Source: Lachnoclostridium sp. UBA739 (lineage in GTDB: Bacteria > Bacillota_A > Clostridia > Lachnospirales > Lachnospiraceae). From it: DNA of 9,568 nucleotides. The stretch spans positions 1 to 9,568 of the forward strand of contig DBKX01000047.1 of NCBI GenBank assembly GCA_002297865.1. Direction: 5' to 3'. This document shows positions 1 through 5,703 of the stretch, piece by piece (positions within the stretch are counted from its first letter, which is position 1; each line of letters starts with the position of its first letter). The position numbers and the translations under genes are program-made. The notes beneath the pieces were generated by a model, which was not told the origin of the DNA, did no database searches, and saw only the letters and a list, made by a program, of their open reading frames with translations.

Positions 1-15
1 CTTATAGACTAACTA

Positions 16-21
16 TGTCAA
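16..21 (-). promoter_or_regulatory. -35 box in the IS 3' end (junction promoter half)
   Basis: The minus strand carries a perfect TTGACA eight bases from the proposed core dinucleotide. If the IS excises as a circle, the ends join and this box lies 17 bases from TAAATT in the opposite end (about 1534-1539), just before the 5' stem-loop of the bridge RNA. IS110 circles are known to create such promoters. The assignment is inferred from this spacing. Confidence 0.55.
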
Positions 22-130
22 GTAATAAAAAATATTGTTTTTAGTAGGTTGGTCAGGGAAGAAAAAAGCGTACCAAAACCAAAGCACCCGTTAAGCTGCA
101 TCAAAAAGAAGATATTAATTAAGAGATGGT

Positions 131-1300
131 TTATGTAGCTTTATAAGTTAAATGCTCAATTTCTAATTTATATAGAACTCTAGTAAGTTTTTTTGCAACA
201 TGTGATACCGCAACAGTATAAGGTTTTCCTTCTGCTAGCTTTTTTTGCATGAAAGCTTTAAAGGTATTATCCCAGTTTGCGACATTTTTAGCTGCAGTAT
301 AAAGGGCGTAGCGTAAGTATTTGGAACCGCGTTTTACCATCTTCGCATGTGTCGAAGTATGTTGACCTGACTGATAGATGGATGGTTCCATGCCTGCAAA
401 TGCAAGTATTTTTCCGGCATTTGAAAATTTAGAGAAGTCTCCAATTTCTGCATGAAGCATTGCAGCGGTAATGTATGAAATTCCGGGTATATTGACAAAT
501 GGGGAATCAATTTCCTTCATGATTTCCTTAATGCGCTGTTCAACCATGCTAATCTGTTCTGTAAGAAGTAAAATACGTGCAATAGTATGACGAAGTTCAA
601 GAGTCTGGATACAGTCACTGCATCCAATAGAATTTCTGGCAGCATCGCGGATTTCAATTGCTTTGGAGCGGGAATAGTGTCCTTTGGAATACTTGCTTAA
701 AAGGTTAGTAAGATGAGTAAGGTGAGCATTGGCCAAAGAGGCTGTATCGGGGTATTCATTCATTAAATGGTAGACAGAATTCACCTGGAGCTCATGTACG
801 ATGCCCTGCAATTCAGGAAAGATAATATTCATGAGTCTGGTAAAAGAGATTTTTAGTTTGGAATTATCTTTTACAAGAGTAAATCGGTATCTGGTTAGTG
901 ACTTAAGTTCCTTTTCATGGTATGATATAGGAACATAGGACGTTAGCGTCTGTGTCATGAGCATTGATACGATTGATTGGGCATCTGCCTTATCCGTTTT
1001 TGTCTTTCTAAAGCTTAGACTTTTCTTGTAAAGACAGGTATGTAACGGATTGATGATAAAAATGTGGAGATTTTTAAAAGTCAAAAAATCAACGAGATTA
1101 TTGCTGTAATGACCAGTAGCTTCCAGTCCTATTTTTATTTCATCAAAATCAGAAGAACAGGACTGGATACGTTCAAAAAGAAGGTTGAAACCAGTCAGAT
1201 TGTTAGGAAATGAAAAAGAAGGATATAGAGTTCGTCCTTCAGAGTTTTTAATAATACAATCATGTTTGTCCTTTGCGACATCAATACCAACGTAAATCAT
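131..1300 (-). CDS. IS110 family transposase (DEDD bridge-RNA-guided recombinase)
   Basis: A 389-residue recombinase that would move the surrounding IS as a circular intermediate. The N-terminal RuvC-like DEDD domain shows Asp7 (GIDVAKDKHD), Glu60 (IGLEATGHY) and Asp103/Asp106 (KTDKADAQS). A helical and coiled middle (about 130-265) is followed by the C-terminal Tnp domain. This starts at PGISYITAAMLHAEIGDF (272 onward) and contains AGMEPSIYQSGQ, whose Ser-Gly (Ser311) is the likely serine nucleophile by family analogy. The ATG is preceded by AAGGAGC at normal spacing, which fixes the start. Length is normal (IS110 proteins are roughly 300-450 residues) and the frame is intact, so the copy may be active. 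The predicted bridge RNA lies just upstream on the same strand, which is the IS110-group rather than the IS1111-group arrangement. Confidence 0.95.
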   Translation of the reverse strand: MIYVGIDVAKDKHDCIIKNSEGRTLYPSFSFPNNLTGFNLLFERIQSCSSDFDEIKIGLEATGHYSNNLVDFLTFKNLHIFIINPLHTCLYKKSLSFRKTKTDKADAQSIVSMLMTQTLTSYVPISYHEKELKSLTRYRFTLVKDNSKLKISFTRLMNIIFPELQGIVHELQVNSVYHLMNEYPDTASLANAHLTHLTNLLSKYSKGHYSRSKAIEIRDAARNSIGCSDCIQTLELRHTIARILLLTEQISMVEQRIKEIMKEIDSPFVNIPGISYITAAMLHAEIGDFSKFSNAGKILAFAGMEPSIYQSGQHTSTHAKMVKRGSKYLRYALYTAAKNVANWDNTFKAFMQKKLAEGKPYTVAVSHVAKKLTRVLYKLEIEHLTYKAT

Positions 1301-1344
1301 TATATCAGCTCCTTAGTAGTTTTTTTGACACTGTATTATTCCAC

Positions 1345-1525
1345 AGAACTGTCCGCCATGTAGCCTCGTGCAAAATAAAACGTCAAGCGTTATCTAACTG
1401 ATCAACATTGAAGCAGACAACTGTGGTTAGAGCCTATAGCAAAACGTCAAAAGCGTTAGGAAAGTCCGACTAATCCACAGTGTCCATAAACAGTATACAC
1501 CTACTCAAGAAAAGAGTAGAGAACT
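1345..1525 (-). ncRNA. Predicted IS110 bridge RNA (target and donor loops)
   Basis: Read on the minus strand, three hairpins follow one another. A 5' stem-loop pairs CTACTC with GAGTAG (1501-1519). A first large loop is closed by ACTGTGG/CCACAGT (1470-1481 with 1420-1430). A second, directly abutting loop is closed by TGTCTGC/GCGGACA (1413-1419 with 1350-1356, one G-U pair). The two loop interiors resemble each other, sharing TAACGCTT..GACGTTTT and AGGCT, as expected of the target- and donor-binding loops of IS110 bridge RNAs. Guides: the target loop carries GGACTTTCCT (plus 1458-1467), identical to the insertion junction at 1545-1554, and a TATAG complementary to the other flank (3-7). The donor loop carries AGTTAG and ACGAGG, matching the two IS ends. 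The exact 5' and 3' ends are estimated. Confidence 0.78.
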
Positions 1526-1590
1526 AATATTAATTTAACATACGAGGAAAGTCCTCTGGGAGTCCTTCCCTATAAGTTAAAAAGAACCTA

Positions 1591-1735
1591 AAAAACAGGG
1601 GCTGGATGCACACGAACGGGTAAGAAAGTTAATCGCTAAAGAACAGCGACACCCGTTCGGTGCGGCAAAGTGCCTTCTTCCTCAAGATTGAGGGGCAGGG
1701 GAGTTGATTTGTGGAAGACACTTTGTTCCGTAATT
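1591..1735. other. Structured noncoding region of unknown class
   Basis: The roughly 330 bases between the IS and the next gene hold no convincing long ORF but have strong secondary structure. A long helix pairs GCAC-A-CGAACGGGT (1608-1621) with ACCCGTTCG-GTGC (1651-1663). It encloses a small hairpin TCGCT/AGCGA (1633-1649). A second helix pairs CAAAGTG (1666-1672) with CACTTTG (1719-1725), with CTTC/GAAG continuing it, and encloses the hairpin CCTCA-AGAT-TGAGG (1680-1693). This could be a noncoding RNA, a leader of the downstream membrane genes, or the decayed end of another mobile element. It does not match any riboswitch, tmRNA, 6S, SRP or RNase P pattern that I can recall. The strand is undetermined. 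Confidence 0.4.
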
Positions 1736-1758
1736 TAAGTGGCTTGAATGTGAGAAAC

Positions 1759-1788
1759 TTACACTTTTTTATTACATTATGGTATGAT
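1759..1788 (+). promoter_or_regulatory. Possible promoter for the glsB-rhomboid genes
   Basis: TTACAC (1759-1764) and TATGAT (1783-1788) are separated by 18 bases, about 90 bases before the first annotated membrane-protein gene. Both boxes deviate from consensus, so this is a tentative call. Confidence 0.3.
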
Positions 1789-1803
1789 AAAGAGGAATAT
1801 ATA

Positions 1804-1857
1804 ATGAAATTGATTAAAACATTACGAGAAAGGAAAAATTTACATAAGCGTAATTAG
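1804..1857 (+). CDS. Possible 17-residue leader ORF
   Basis: ATG with an upstream AAGAGG at about 8 bases, coding for the very basic peptide MKLIKTLRERKNLHKRN. It ends 21 bases before the start of the GlsB-like gene. It could be a leader peptide, a remnant of a longer gene (the start resembles the first helix of many HTH proteins), or chance. No function is proposed. Confidence 0.25.
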   Translation: MKLIKTLRERKNLHKRN

Positions 1858-1878
1858 TAGAAAAAGGAGGATACAATC

Positions 1879-2115
1879 ATGCATTTAATTAGTAATTTAG
1901 TCGTAGGTGGCCTATCAGGATGGATAGCAGGTAATATTATGAATAAGAAAGGTGGTCTGTTACGAAACATCATTCTTGGCATTTTAGGAGGAATTGTAGG
2001 AGGTATCGTACTTGGACTTATTGGAATATCAGGACATGGATTGATTGGCAATATGATAGTGTCTGTAGTGGGTGCCTGTATCTTGATATTTGGCTGCAAT
2101 GTAATCACGAAATAG
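1879..2115 (+). CDS. GlsB/YeaQ/YmgE family membrane protein
   Basis: A 78-residue, glycine-rich, hydrophobic protein with three predicted membrane segments (about residues 5-20, 28-48, 55-75). The pattern GGLSGWIAGNIM, then GLLRNIILGILGGIVGGIV, matches the GlsB/YeaQ/YmgE (transglycosylase-associated) family. These small envelope proteins are linked to general stress in several bacteria, but their biochemical role is unknown. The start is set by AGGAGG at 1865-1870, eight bases before the ATG. The next gene begins 13 bases after its stop, so the two probably form an operon. Confidence 0.85.
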   Translation: MHLISNLVVGGLSGWIAGNIMNKKGGLLRNIILGILGGIVGGIVLGLIGISGHGLIGNMIVSVVGACILIFGCNVITK

Positions 2116-2128
2116 GATTGGAGGGACT

Positions 2129-2707
2129 ATGAATTTTCACAGACTAAAAATTACCTATAATTCACCCGTTATTATAGGGTTTACAGGAATCTGTCTGGTT
2201 TCACTATTGCTCAATGTGTTTACCAATGGAATGTCCAATGCCATGTTATTCAGCGTATACCGTTCTTCCTTGTCGGAACCACTAACGTACCTTCGATTCG
2301 TAGGACATGTGTTTGGTCATGCCAATTGGGAGCATTTTATAGGGAATATTATGTTAATTCTTGTTGTAGGACCATTGCTTGAAGAAAAATATGGTTCAGG
2401 ACCTATTGTCTTTGTTATTATTACAACAGCTTTAGTGACTGGAATTGTACACTGGCTGCTTTTCCCTGGCACAATGCTTTTAGGGGCGAGTGGTGTGGTG
2501 TTTGCTTTTATTCTGCTGTCTTCTTTTACCAGTATGAAGGAAGGAGAAATTCCTCTGACAGTCATTCTGGTAGCATGTATTTATATTGGAGAACAGATAT
2601 ACCAAGGAATTATGATAAAAGATAATATCTCGAATCTGACACATATTCTAGGAGGAATTGTAGGTGCGTGTTTTGGAAGTGGATTAAATCACAGAAAAAG
2701 TATGTAG
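2129..2707 (+). CDS. Rhomboid family intramembrane serine protease
   Basis: A 192-residue polytopic membrane protein with about six hydrophobic segments. It has the rhomboid signatures in order: GHVFGHANWEHFIGN (His60, His64, His69, Asn73 of the oxyanion region), GASG with catalytic Ser121 (119-122), and catalytic His172 in NLTHILGG of the last helix. The catalytic dyad is therefore intact. Rhomboids cleave substrates within or next to the membrane; the substrate cannot be told from sequence. GGAGGG lies just before the ATG, and the gene follows the GlsB-like gene by 13 bases. The protein is short and lacks extra cytoplasmic domains, close to the minimal GlpG-like core. Confidence 0.9.
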   Translation: MNFHRLKITYNSPVIIGFTGICLVSLLLNVFTNGMSNAMLFSVYRSSLSEPLTYLRFVGHVFGHANWEHFIGNIMLILVVGPLLEEKYGSGPIVFVIITTALVTGIVHWLLFPGTMLLGASGVVFAFILLSSFTSMKEGEIPLTVILVACIYIGEQIYQGIMIKDNISNLTHILGGIVGACFGSGLNHRKSM

Positions 2708-2792
2708 GAGCTTGTATGTATTTCGTATTGACTAAATACTCCCTTTCATTTAAAATATACACCATTGAACGAATTAGAGAGGATAATGTTTT

Positions 2793-2969
2793 ATGAGTCG
2801 CAACATTACAGATATAGAGAATTATAGCAATCAGACAGAAAGACAGTTACATTTTATTGAACTTTGTAAGAAATGGGCAGCTGCACAACAGGAGAAATTA
2901 GGACGTCCACTTACAGCTTGTGTGAATACTTTTGGTTGTCAGATGAACACTGTTACCATGATTCTATAA
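2793..2969 (+). pseudogene. miaB: miaB, 5' fragment cut by an integrated element
   Basis: The ORF starts at ATG 2793 after AGAGAGG and reads 58 codons before a stop. Its last recognisable stretch is TACVNTFGCQMN, the hallmark N-terminal motif of MiaB, the radical-SAM enzyme that adds the 2-methylthio group to i6A37 of tRNAs. In MiaB this motif is normally followed by ARDSE and some 400 more residues, with the methylthiotransferase, radical-SAM and TRAM domains. Here family identity ends after Asn52 (base 2948), and six unrelated codons (TVTMIL) lead to TAA. The protein must be inactive: the first iron-sulfur ligand cysteine (Cys49) is present but all others are missing. The rest of miaB presumably lies at the far end of the element, outside this window. 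Confidence 0.88.
2937..2962. other. Probable attachment site junction (att half-site in miaB)
   Basis: Coding identity to miaB ends at about 2948 within TGTCAGATGAAC. Downstream DNA is noncoding for about 90 bases and then reaches the 3' end of a large serine recombinase gene. An integrase next to the junction with a host gene is the classical layout of a site-specific element. The exact two-base crossover cannot be read without the other end. Confidence 0.7.
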
Positions 2970-2995
2970 AGCTTGATTTTGCGACATTTCTTAAA

Positions 2996-3040
2996 AATAG
3001 AACAGGACAACTTGATGAAATTTAGCTGTCCTGTTCTATT
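2996..3040 (-). terminator. Intrinsic terminator of the recombinase gene
   Basis: A perfect 14-base inverted repeat (AATAGAACAGGACA at 2996-3009, TGTCCTGTTCTATT at 3027-3040) with a 17-base loop. On the minus strand it is followed by a T-rich stretch (TTTTTAAG). It touches the stop codon of the recombinase gene. It could also stop plus-strand transcription coming from the broken miaB. Confidence 0.8.
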
Positions 3041-4722
3041 TATTCTTTATATATAAATTCATGTACTAATCCATTTTTGAATGTAATTACAGAAGGCATA
3101 GATTTTAAAATCACAATATCATCAACTATTGCCCTAATAAAATCTTTTAGAACCTTATTATCAATCGTAAGCATAAGTTCTTTAAAATTTACTTCACCAG
3201 ACTTTAGTTTCTGAGTTAATATAAATGACGAAGCTGAAGAAATGAAAGCAGATTCATCTATTGAAGCATTAAAAATGTCATCTTCAAGCTCGGCTATTTT
3301 ATTCTTAGCAGCTATAAGATTAACTTCCAAATCTCTCTTTGTTGATAGATATTCTTCCTCACTCATAGAATCGTCATCAAAAAGGTATGCTTTTTTCAAT
3401 CTATCAAGTGCTCTTGTATACTTTTCAACTTCTGTACGTTTTTTGTCAAGAAGAGAAGAGCTTTCGTGGTTGGACTTGATTGTGCTAGTAGCTTGGTAAG
3501 CTACATTATAGGAACGTCCTTTTAACAAATTGAAGATTTCATTTAAAGTTGAGCTAGATATATAAGCAACATTTTTAAACTCCTTACCATCGAGTAATAT
3601 ATTTTCAAGTTCCTTCACATCTAATAACGTATTACGCTTTGAATAAGCTGAAAGAAAATTTACAATATATTTAAAAATAAAAGGACCTATTCGGACATCA
3701 GAAGCTGGTTTGGCAGAACAAACAGTTTTCCTTGCCCGTGATGCACAACGGTATTGAGATGGCCAAAATCCATCAGCACGCTTATCATCTTTGCCAGCAT
3801 GCATGTTAGAACCACATTCACCACACGTACAGATTCCACCAAATATATGAATGTGTTTCTTCATGGGTTCGAATCCAGGTAGATTCTTTCCAGTAGCGTT
3901 TTTGTCCATTGCAATATTACAACGTGCCCACTGTTCTTTTGAGATTATAGCAGGATGATTATCTTCTCTTACAATCCATTCTTCCTCTGGGCGTATTTTC
4001 CCATGTGGAGAATTCCTGTAATTATATCTATACGTACCTTTGTAAAAAGGATTCCTGATAATATCAGCAACTGTTTTGGTTGTCCATTCTCCATTTCTCT
4101 TTGTACGAATGCCATTATCATTCAGATACCGTGTGATGATGGTACTAGAATGGCACTCATCGTACATGTTAAATATAAGTTCAACAGTTTTTCTTTCGAT
4201 TTCATCAGGAGAAGGGAATTTCGTTTCTTCATCCCAATGATATCCAAGCGGCATATTTGCGCCATTCCATAGACCAGCAGATGCTCTGTCAAGCATTATA
4301 TCGGTAACACGTTCGGATGTAAGTTTACGTTCAAGCTCGGCAAATACAAGAATAATCTTTAAAACAGCTTCACCGATTGCAGAACTGGTATCGAATTGCT
4401 CATTAAGAGAAATAAAAGTAACTCTATGCTCTCTGAACTTATCATACATAAGAGAGAAATCAACAAGATTCCTGGAAATACGATCTATCTTATATACGAT
4501 AACGTGAGATATTTCATCAGATTCTATTTTATTCATCATTCTTTGAAAAGCTGGTCTATCTGTATTTTTGCCAGATCTACCAGCATCCTCGAAAATTTCG
4601 AGATTATCAAGATGCAAGACATGCTTACAGTAGTTCTTTAGTTCTTTTCTCTGGTGTGGAAGGCTGTCTTTATCAATTTGATGTCCAGTAGAGACACGAA
4701 CATATAGCGCAGCTTTTTTCAA
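3040..4722 (-). CDS. Large serine recombinase (integrase)
   Basis: A 560-residue site-specific recombinase that would integrate and excise the element. The resolvase catalytic domain occupies about residues 1-145, with the nucleophile Ser11 in YVRVSTGHQ, then EDAGRSGKNTDRPAF and the conserved arginines of KIDRISRN. A Recombinase domain follows (about 155-270; PLGY, then IIRNPFYKGTY). A zinc ribbon lies at about 295-337 (Cys298, Cys300, Cys303, Cys326, Cys335). A charged coiled-coil stretch (about 425-480) precedes the C-terminal tail. The size and domain order are those of phage and ICE integrases. The start is TTG at 4722, chosen because AGGAGA lies nine bases upstream and no in-frame ATG fits. 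Its 3' end is about 90 bases from the miaB junction, so it is the likely agent of that insertion. Confidence 0.95.
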   Translation of the reverse strand: MKKAALYVRVSTGHQIDKDSLPHQRKELKNYCKHVLHLDNLEIFEDAGRSGKNTDRPAFQRMMNKIESDEISHVIVYKIDRISRNLVDFSLMYDKFREHRVTFISLNEQFDTSSAIGEAVLKIILVFAELERKLTSERVTDIMLDRASAGLWNGANMPLGYHWDEETKFPSPDEIERKTVELIFNMYDECHSSTIITRYLNDNGIRTKRNGEWTTKTVADIIRNPFYKGTYRYNYRNSPHGKIRPEEEWIVREDNHPAIISKEQWARCNIAMDKNATGKNLPGFEPMKKHIHIFGGICTCGECGSNMHAGKDDKRADGFWPSQYRCASRARKTVCSAKPASDVRIGPFIFKYIVNFLSAYSKRNTLLDVKELENILLDGKEFKNVAYISSSTLNEIFNLLKGRSYNVAYQATSTIKSNHESSSLLDKKRTEVEKYTRALDRLKKAYLFDDDSMSEEEYLSTKRDLEVNLIAAKNKIAELEDDIFNASIDESAFISSASSFILTQKLKSGEVNFKELMLTIDNKVLKDFIRAIVDDIVILKSMPSVITFKNGLVHEFIYKE

Positions 4723-4759
4723 GTTTTATCATCTCCTAAGTTCACTTTCTAATAAGAAT

Positions 4760-4776
4760 AGCACATTAAAAGTGCT
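4760..4776 (-). terminator. Weak hairpin after hicB
   Basis: AGCAC (4760-4764) pairs with GTGCT (4772-4776) between hicB and the recombinase gene. Only five pairs and no long T-run, so termination would be leaky and some hicAB transcription may read into the recombinase gene. Confidence 0.3.
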
Positions 4777-4796
4777 TTGAAATTATTTCCGTTCTT

Positions 4797-5192
4797 CTAT
4801 TTGTCCTGTATTTTCATAATCAGGATTTCCTGCAGTGCATGTGAAAAGTTTATGCCTTTTTCAATTGCTTCTTCATTCAGCCATTGTGGAATGCTTAAAG
4901 TTTTTTTTACGGATCTGCTGTTAGTACGTTTCCTGTATGCTTGCATATCAAATTCGATTACAACAAGAAATCCATCTTCGACAGCTATTTTATCTGCCTG
5001 GCTCGGTTCTGGAATGACTTGGTTTTCATCGACACGGGATGCAAGAGAAAGACCTAATGCATCCACAGCCATTTCGTATGCCTGCTCCATGTTATCACCT
5101 TCAGTAAGACATTCAGGAAGATCGGGAAAGCTGACCCAGAAACCGCCTTCTTCTGCTTTGTGGAAAATAGCTGGATAAAATAATTTATTCAT
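4797..5192 (-). CDS. hicB: HicB family antitoxin
   Basis: A 131-residue antitoxin that would bind and block HicA and repress the operon. The N-terminal HicB fold (about 4-50) shows FYPAIFHKAEEGGFWVSFPDLPECLTEGDNMEQAYEMA in overlapping parts: an F/Y-PA entry, the PDLPEC turn and the following helix. The C-terminal part (KKTLSIPQWLNEEAIEKG, then FSHALQEIL) looks like a ribbon-helix-helix DNA-binding domain, as in one HicB subgroup. AAGGAGG lies just upstream of the ATG. The gene follows hicA by 23 bases on the same strand, the usual toxin-first order. Confidence 0.9.
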   Translation of the reverse strand: MNKLFYPAIFHKAEEGGFWVSFPDLPECLTEGDNMEQAYEMAVDALGLSLASRVDENQVIPEPSQADKIAVEDGFLVVIEFDMQAYRKRTNSRSVKKTLSIPQWLNEEAIEKGINFSHALQEILIMKIQDK

Positions 5193-5207
5193 GCCATACC
5201 TCCTTGT

Positions 5208-5231
5208 GGCAGGGCTTATTTTAGCCCTGCC
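5208..5231 (-). promoter_or_regulatory. Hairpin over the hicA stop, before the hicB RBS
   Basis: A perfect nine-base stem (GGCAGGGCT at 5208-5216, AGCCCTGCC at 5223-5231) with a six-base loop covers the hicA stop codon and ends a few bases before the hicB AAGGAGG. There is no T-run, so it does not look like a terminator. It may protect or tune the toxin-antitoxin mRNA; this is an inference. Confidence 0.6.
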
Positions 5232-5404
5232 TGTTTCAATATTGCCTGCTCCAAACCTCTTTTTAATGGCTTGGAATGATAAGGAACAATGGTTTGAGCA
5301 TTTGTATTAGTATTTTTCATTTTAACATGAGAGCCATTTTGGCTAACAATTTCAAAACCATTTTTCTTGAGATGTTTAATCATCTCTCGTGATGTCATTG
5401 GCAT
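5216..5404 (-). CDS. hicA: HicA family toxin (mRNA interferase)
   Basis: A 62-residue toxin with the double-stranded RNA-binding-like HicA fold: TSREMIKHLKKNGFEIVSQ, then the catalytic-histidine motif GSHVKM, then TIVPYHSKPLKRGLEQAILKQAG. HicA proteins cut mRNA and stop translation. The start at 5404 (MPMTSRE) was preferred over a farther upstream ATG at 5428 because AAAGGAGA precedes it at good spacing and the family begins near this methionine. It is the first gene of the operon, 30 bases from its -10 box. Confidence 0.92.
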   Translation of the reverse strand: MPMTSREMIKHLKKNGFEIVSQNGSHVKMKNTNTNAQTIVPYHSKPLKRGLEQAILKQAGLK

Positions 5405-5433
5405 ATATGTTTCTCCTTTCCTTATCATGTTAC

Positions 5434-5476
5434 ATTATAATACGTAATAATACGTATGTCAATAGAAAAATACGTA
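5434..5476 (-). promoter_or_regulatory. hicAB promoter with TACGTA operator repeats
   Basis: The minus strand carries TTGACA (5457-5462) and TATAAT (5434-5439) separated by exactly 17 bases, both perfect consensus. The palindrome TACGTA occurs three times: 5441-5446 and 5451-5456 inside the spacer, and 5471-5476 just upstream of the -35. This is the expected setting for HicB autorepression, inferred from position. Confidence 0.85.
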
Positions 5477-5532
5477 TTAACATGTGTTAAAATTGGAAAA
5501 TAAAGCTGTTAATTTTATCAACGACAAAATAC

Positions 5533-5561
5533 TACACAATTTAAAAATTAAGTGTTATATT
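5533..5561 (+). promoter_or_regulatory. Promoter of a short transcript, twin of the LytTR promoter
   Basis: TACACA (5533-5538), a 17-base spacer and TATATT (5556-5561). The same boxes with the same spacing occur before the LytTR receptor gene at 6242-6270. The following leader also matches it (AGAGGG, then AAGGAGTAGA, GGGGA, ATGAAC). Transcription from here would meet a strong terminator at 5653-5681, giving an RNA of about 115 bases. Confidence 0.5.
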
Positions 5562-5605
5562 TTAAGAGAGGGAAACAGAATATTGATAAGGAGTAGAAGG
5601 GGAGA

Positions 5606-5629
5606 ATGAACTTAACTAACATAATTTAA
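5606..5629 (+). pseudogene. Seven-codon ORF, apparent relic of a LytTR gene start
   Basis: ATG after AAGGAGTAGAAGGGGA, coding MNLTNII and then TAA. The later LytTR receptor begins MNIINVV after a nearly identical leader. It may be a decayed duplicate of that gene's 5' end or a functional micro-ORF or leader of a small RNA. No more of the receptor gene can be seen after it. Confidence 0.4.
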
Positions 5630-5652
5630 ATGAAGAAATTGTATAGAGCAGA

Positions 5653-5681
5653 AAAGCGGGTAATCATATTTGACCCGCTTT
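5653..5681. terminator. Bidirectional terminator
   Basis: AAAGCGGGT (5653-5661) pairs with ACCCGCTTT (5673-5681), nine pairs with an 11-base loop and A/T runs on both sides. On the minus strand it follows the TM2 gene by about 20 bases. On the plus strand it ends the short transcript starting near 5568. Confidence 0.8.
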
Positions 5682-5703
5682 CTTTGTATCTGGTTACACA
5701 TAC

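Larger units (their letters stand above)
6..1546 (-). mobile_element. IS110-group insertion sequence, complete
   Basis: The element consists of a recombinase gene on the minus strand, a long structured 5' noncoding end (1301-1546) and a short 3' end (6-130). The boundaries come from internal logic. The dinucleotide CT (minus strand) is present at both proposed ends, at plus positions 6-7 and 1545-1546. The flanks joined across these give GGACTTTC-CT-ATAAG, and the putative target loop of the element's RNA carries GGACTTTCCT and a sequence complementary to CTATA. The donor loop carries AGTTAG, as at the 3' end (9-14), and the complement of CCTCGT, as at the 5' end (1542-1547). No terminal inverted repeats are seen, as is usual for this group. 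Length is about 1.54 kb, in the usual range. End positions may be off by 1-3 bases, because the left donor guide aligns one base out of register. Confidence 0.8.

Noticed and set aside
1540..1560. GAGGAAAGTCC next to the IS end resembles the conserved P4 segment of RNase P RNA.
   Set aside because: None of the other conserved RNase P elements follow, and the bases are explained by the IS target and its hairpin.
1690..1702. GGGGCAGGGG resembles the start of an FMN riboswitch.
   Set aside because: The rest of the FMN consensus is absent, and the downstream genes are not for riboflavin.
4777..5178. Plus-strand reading frame of 133 codons.
   Set aside because: It is fully antisense to hicB, which is a clear family member.
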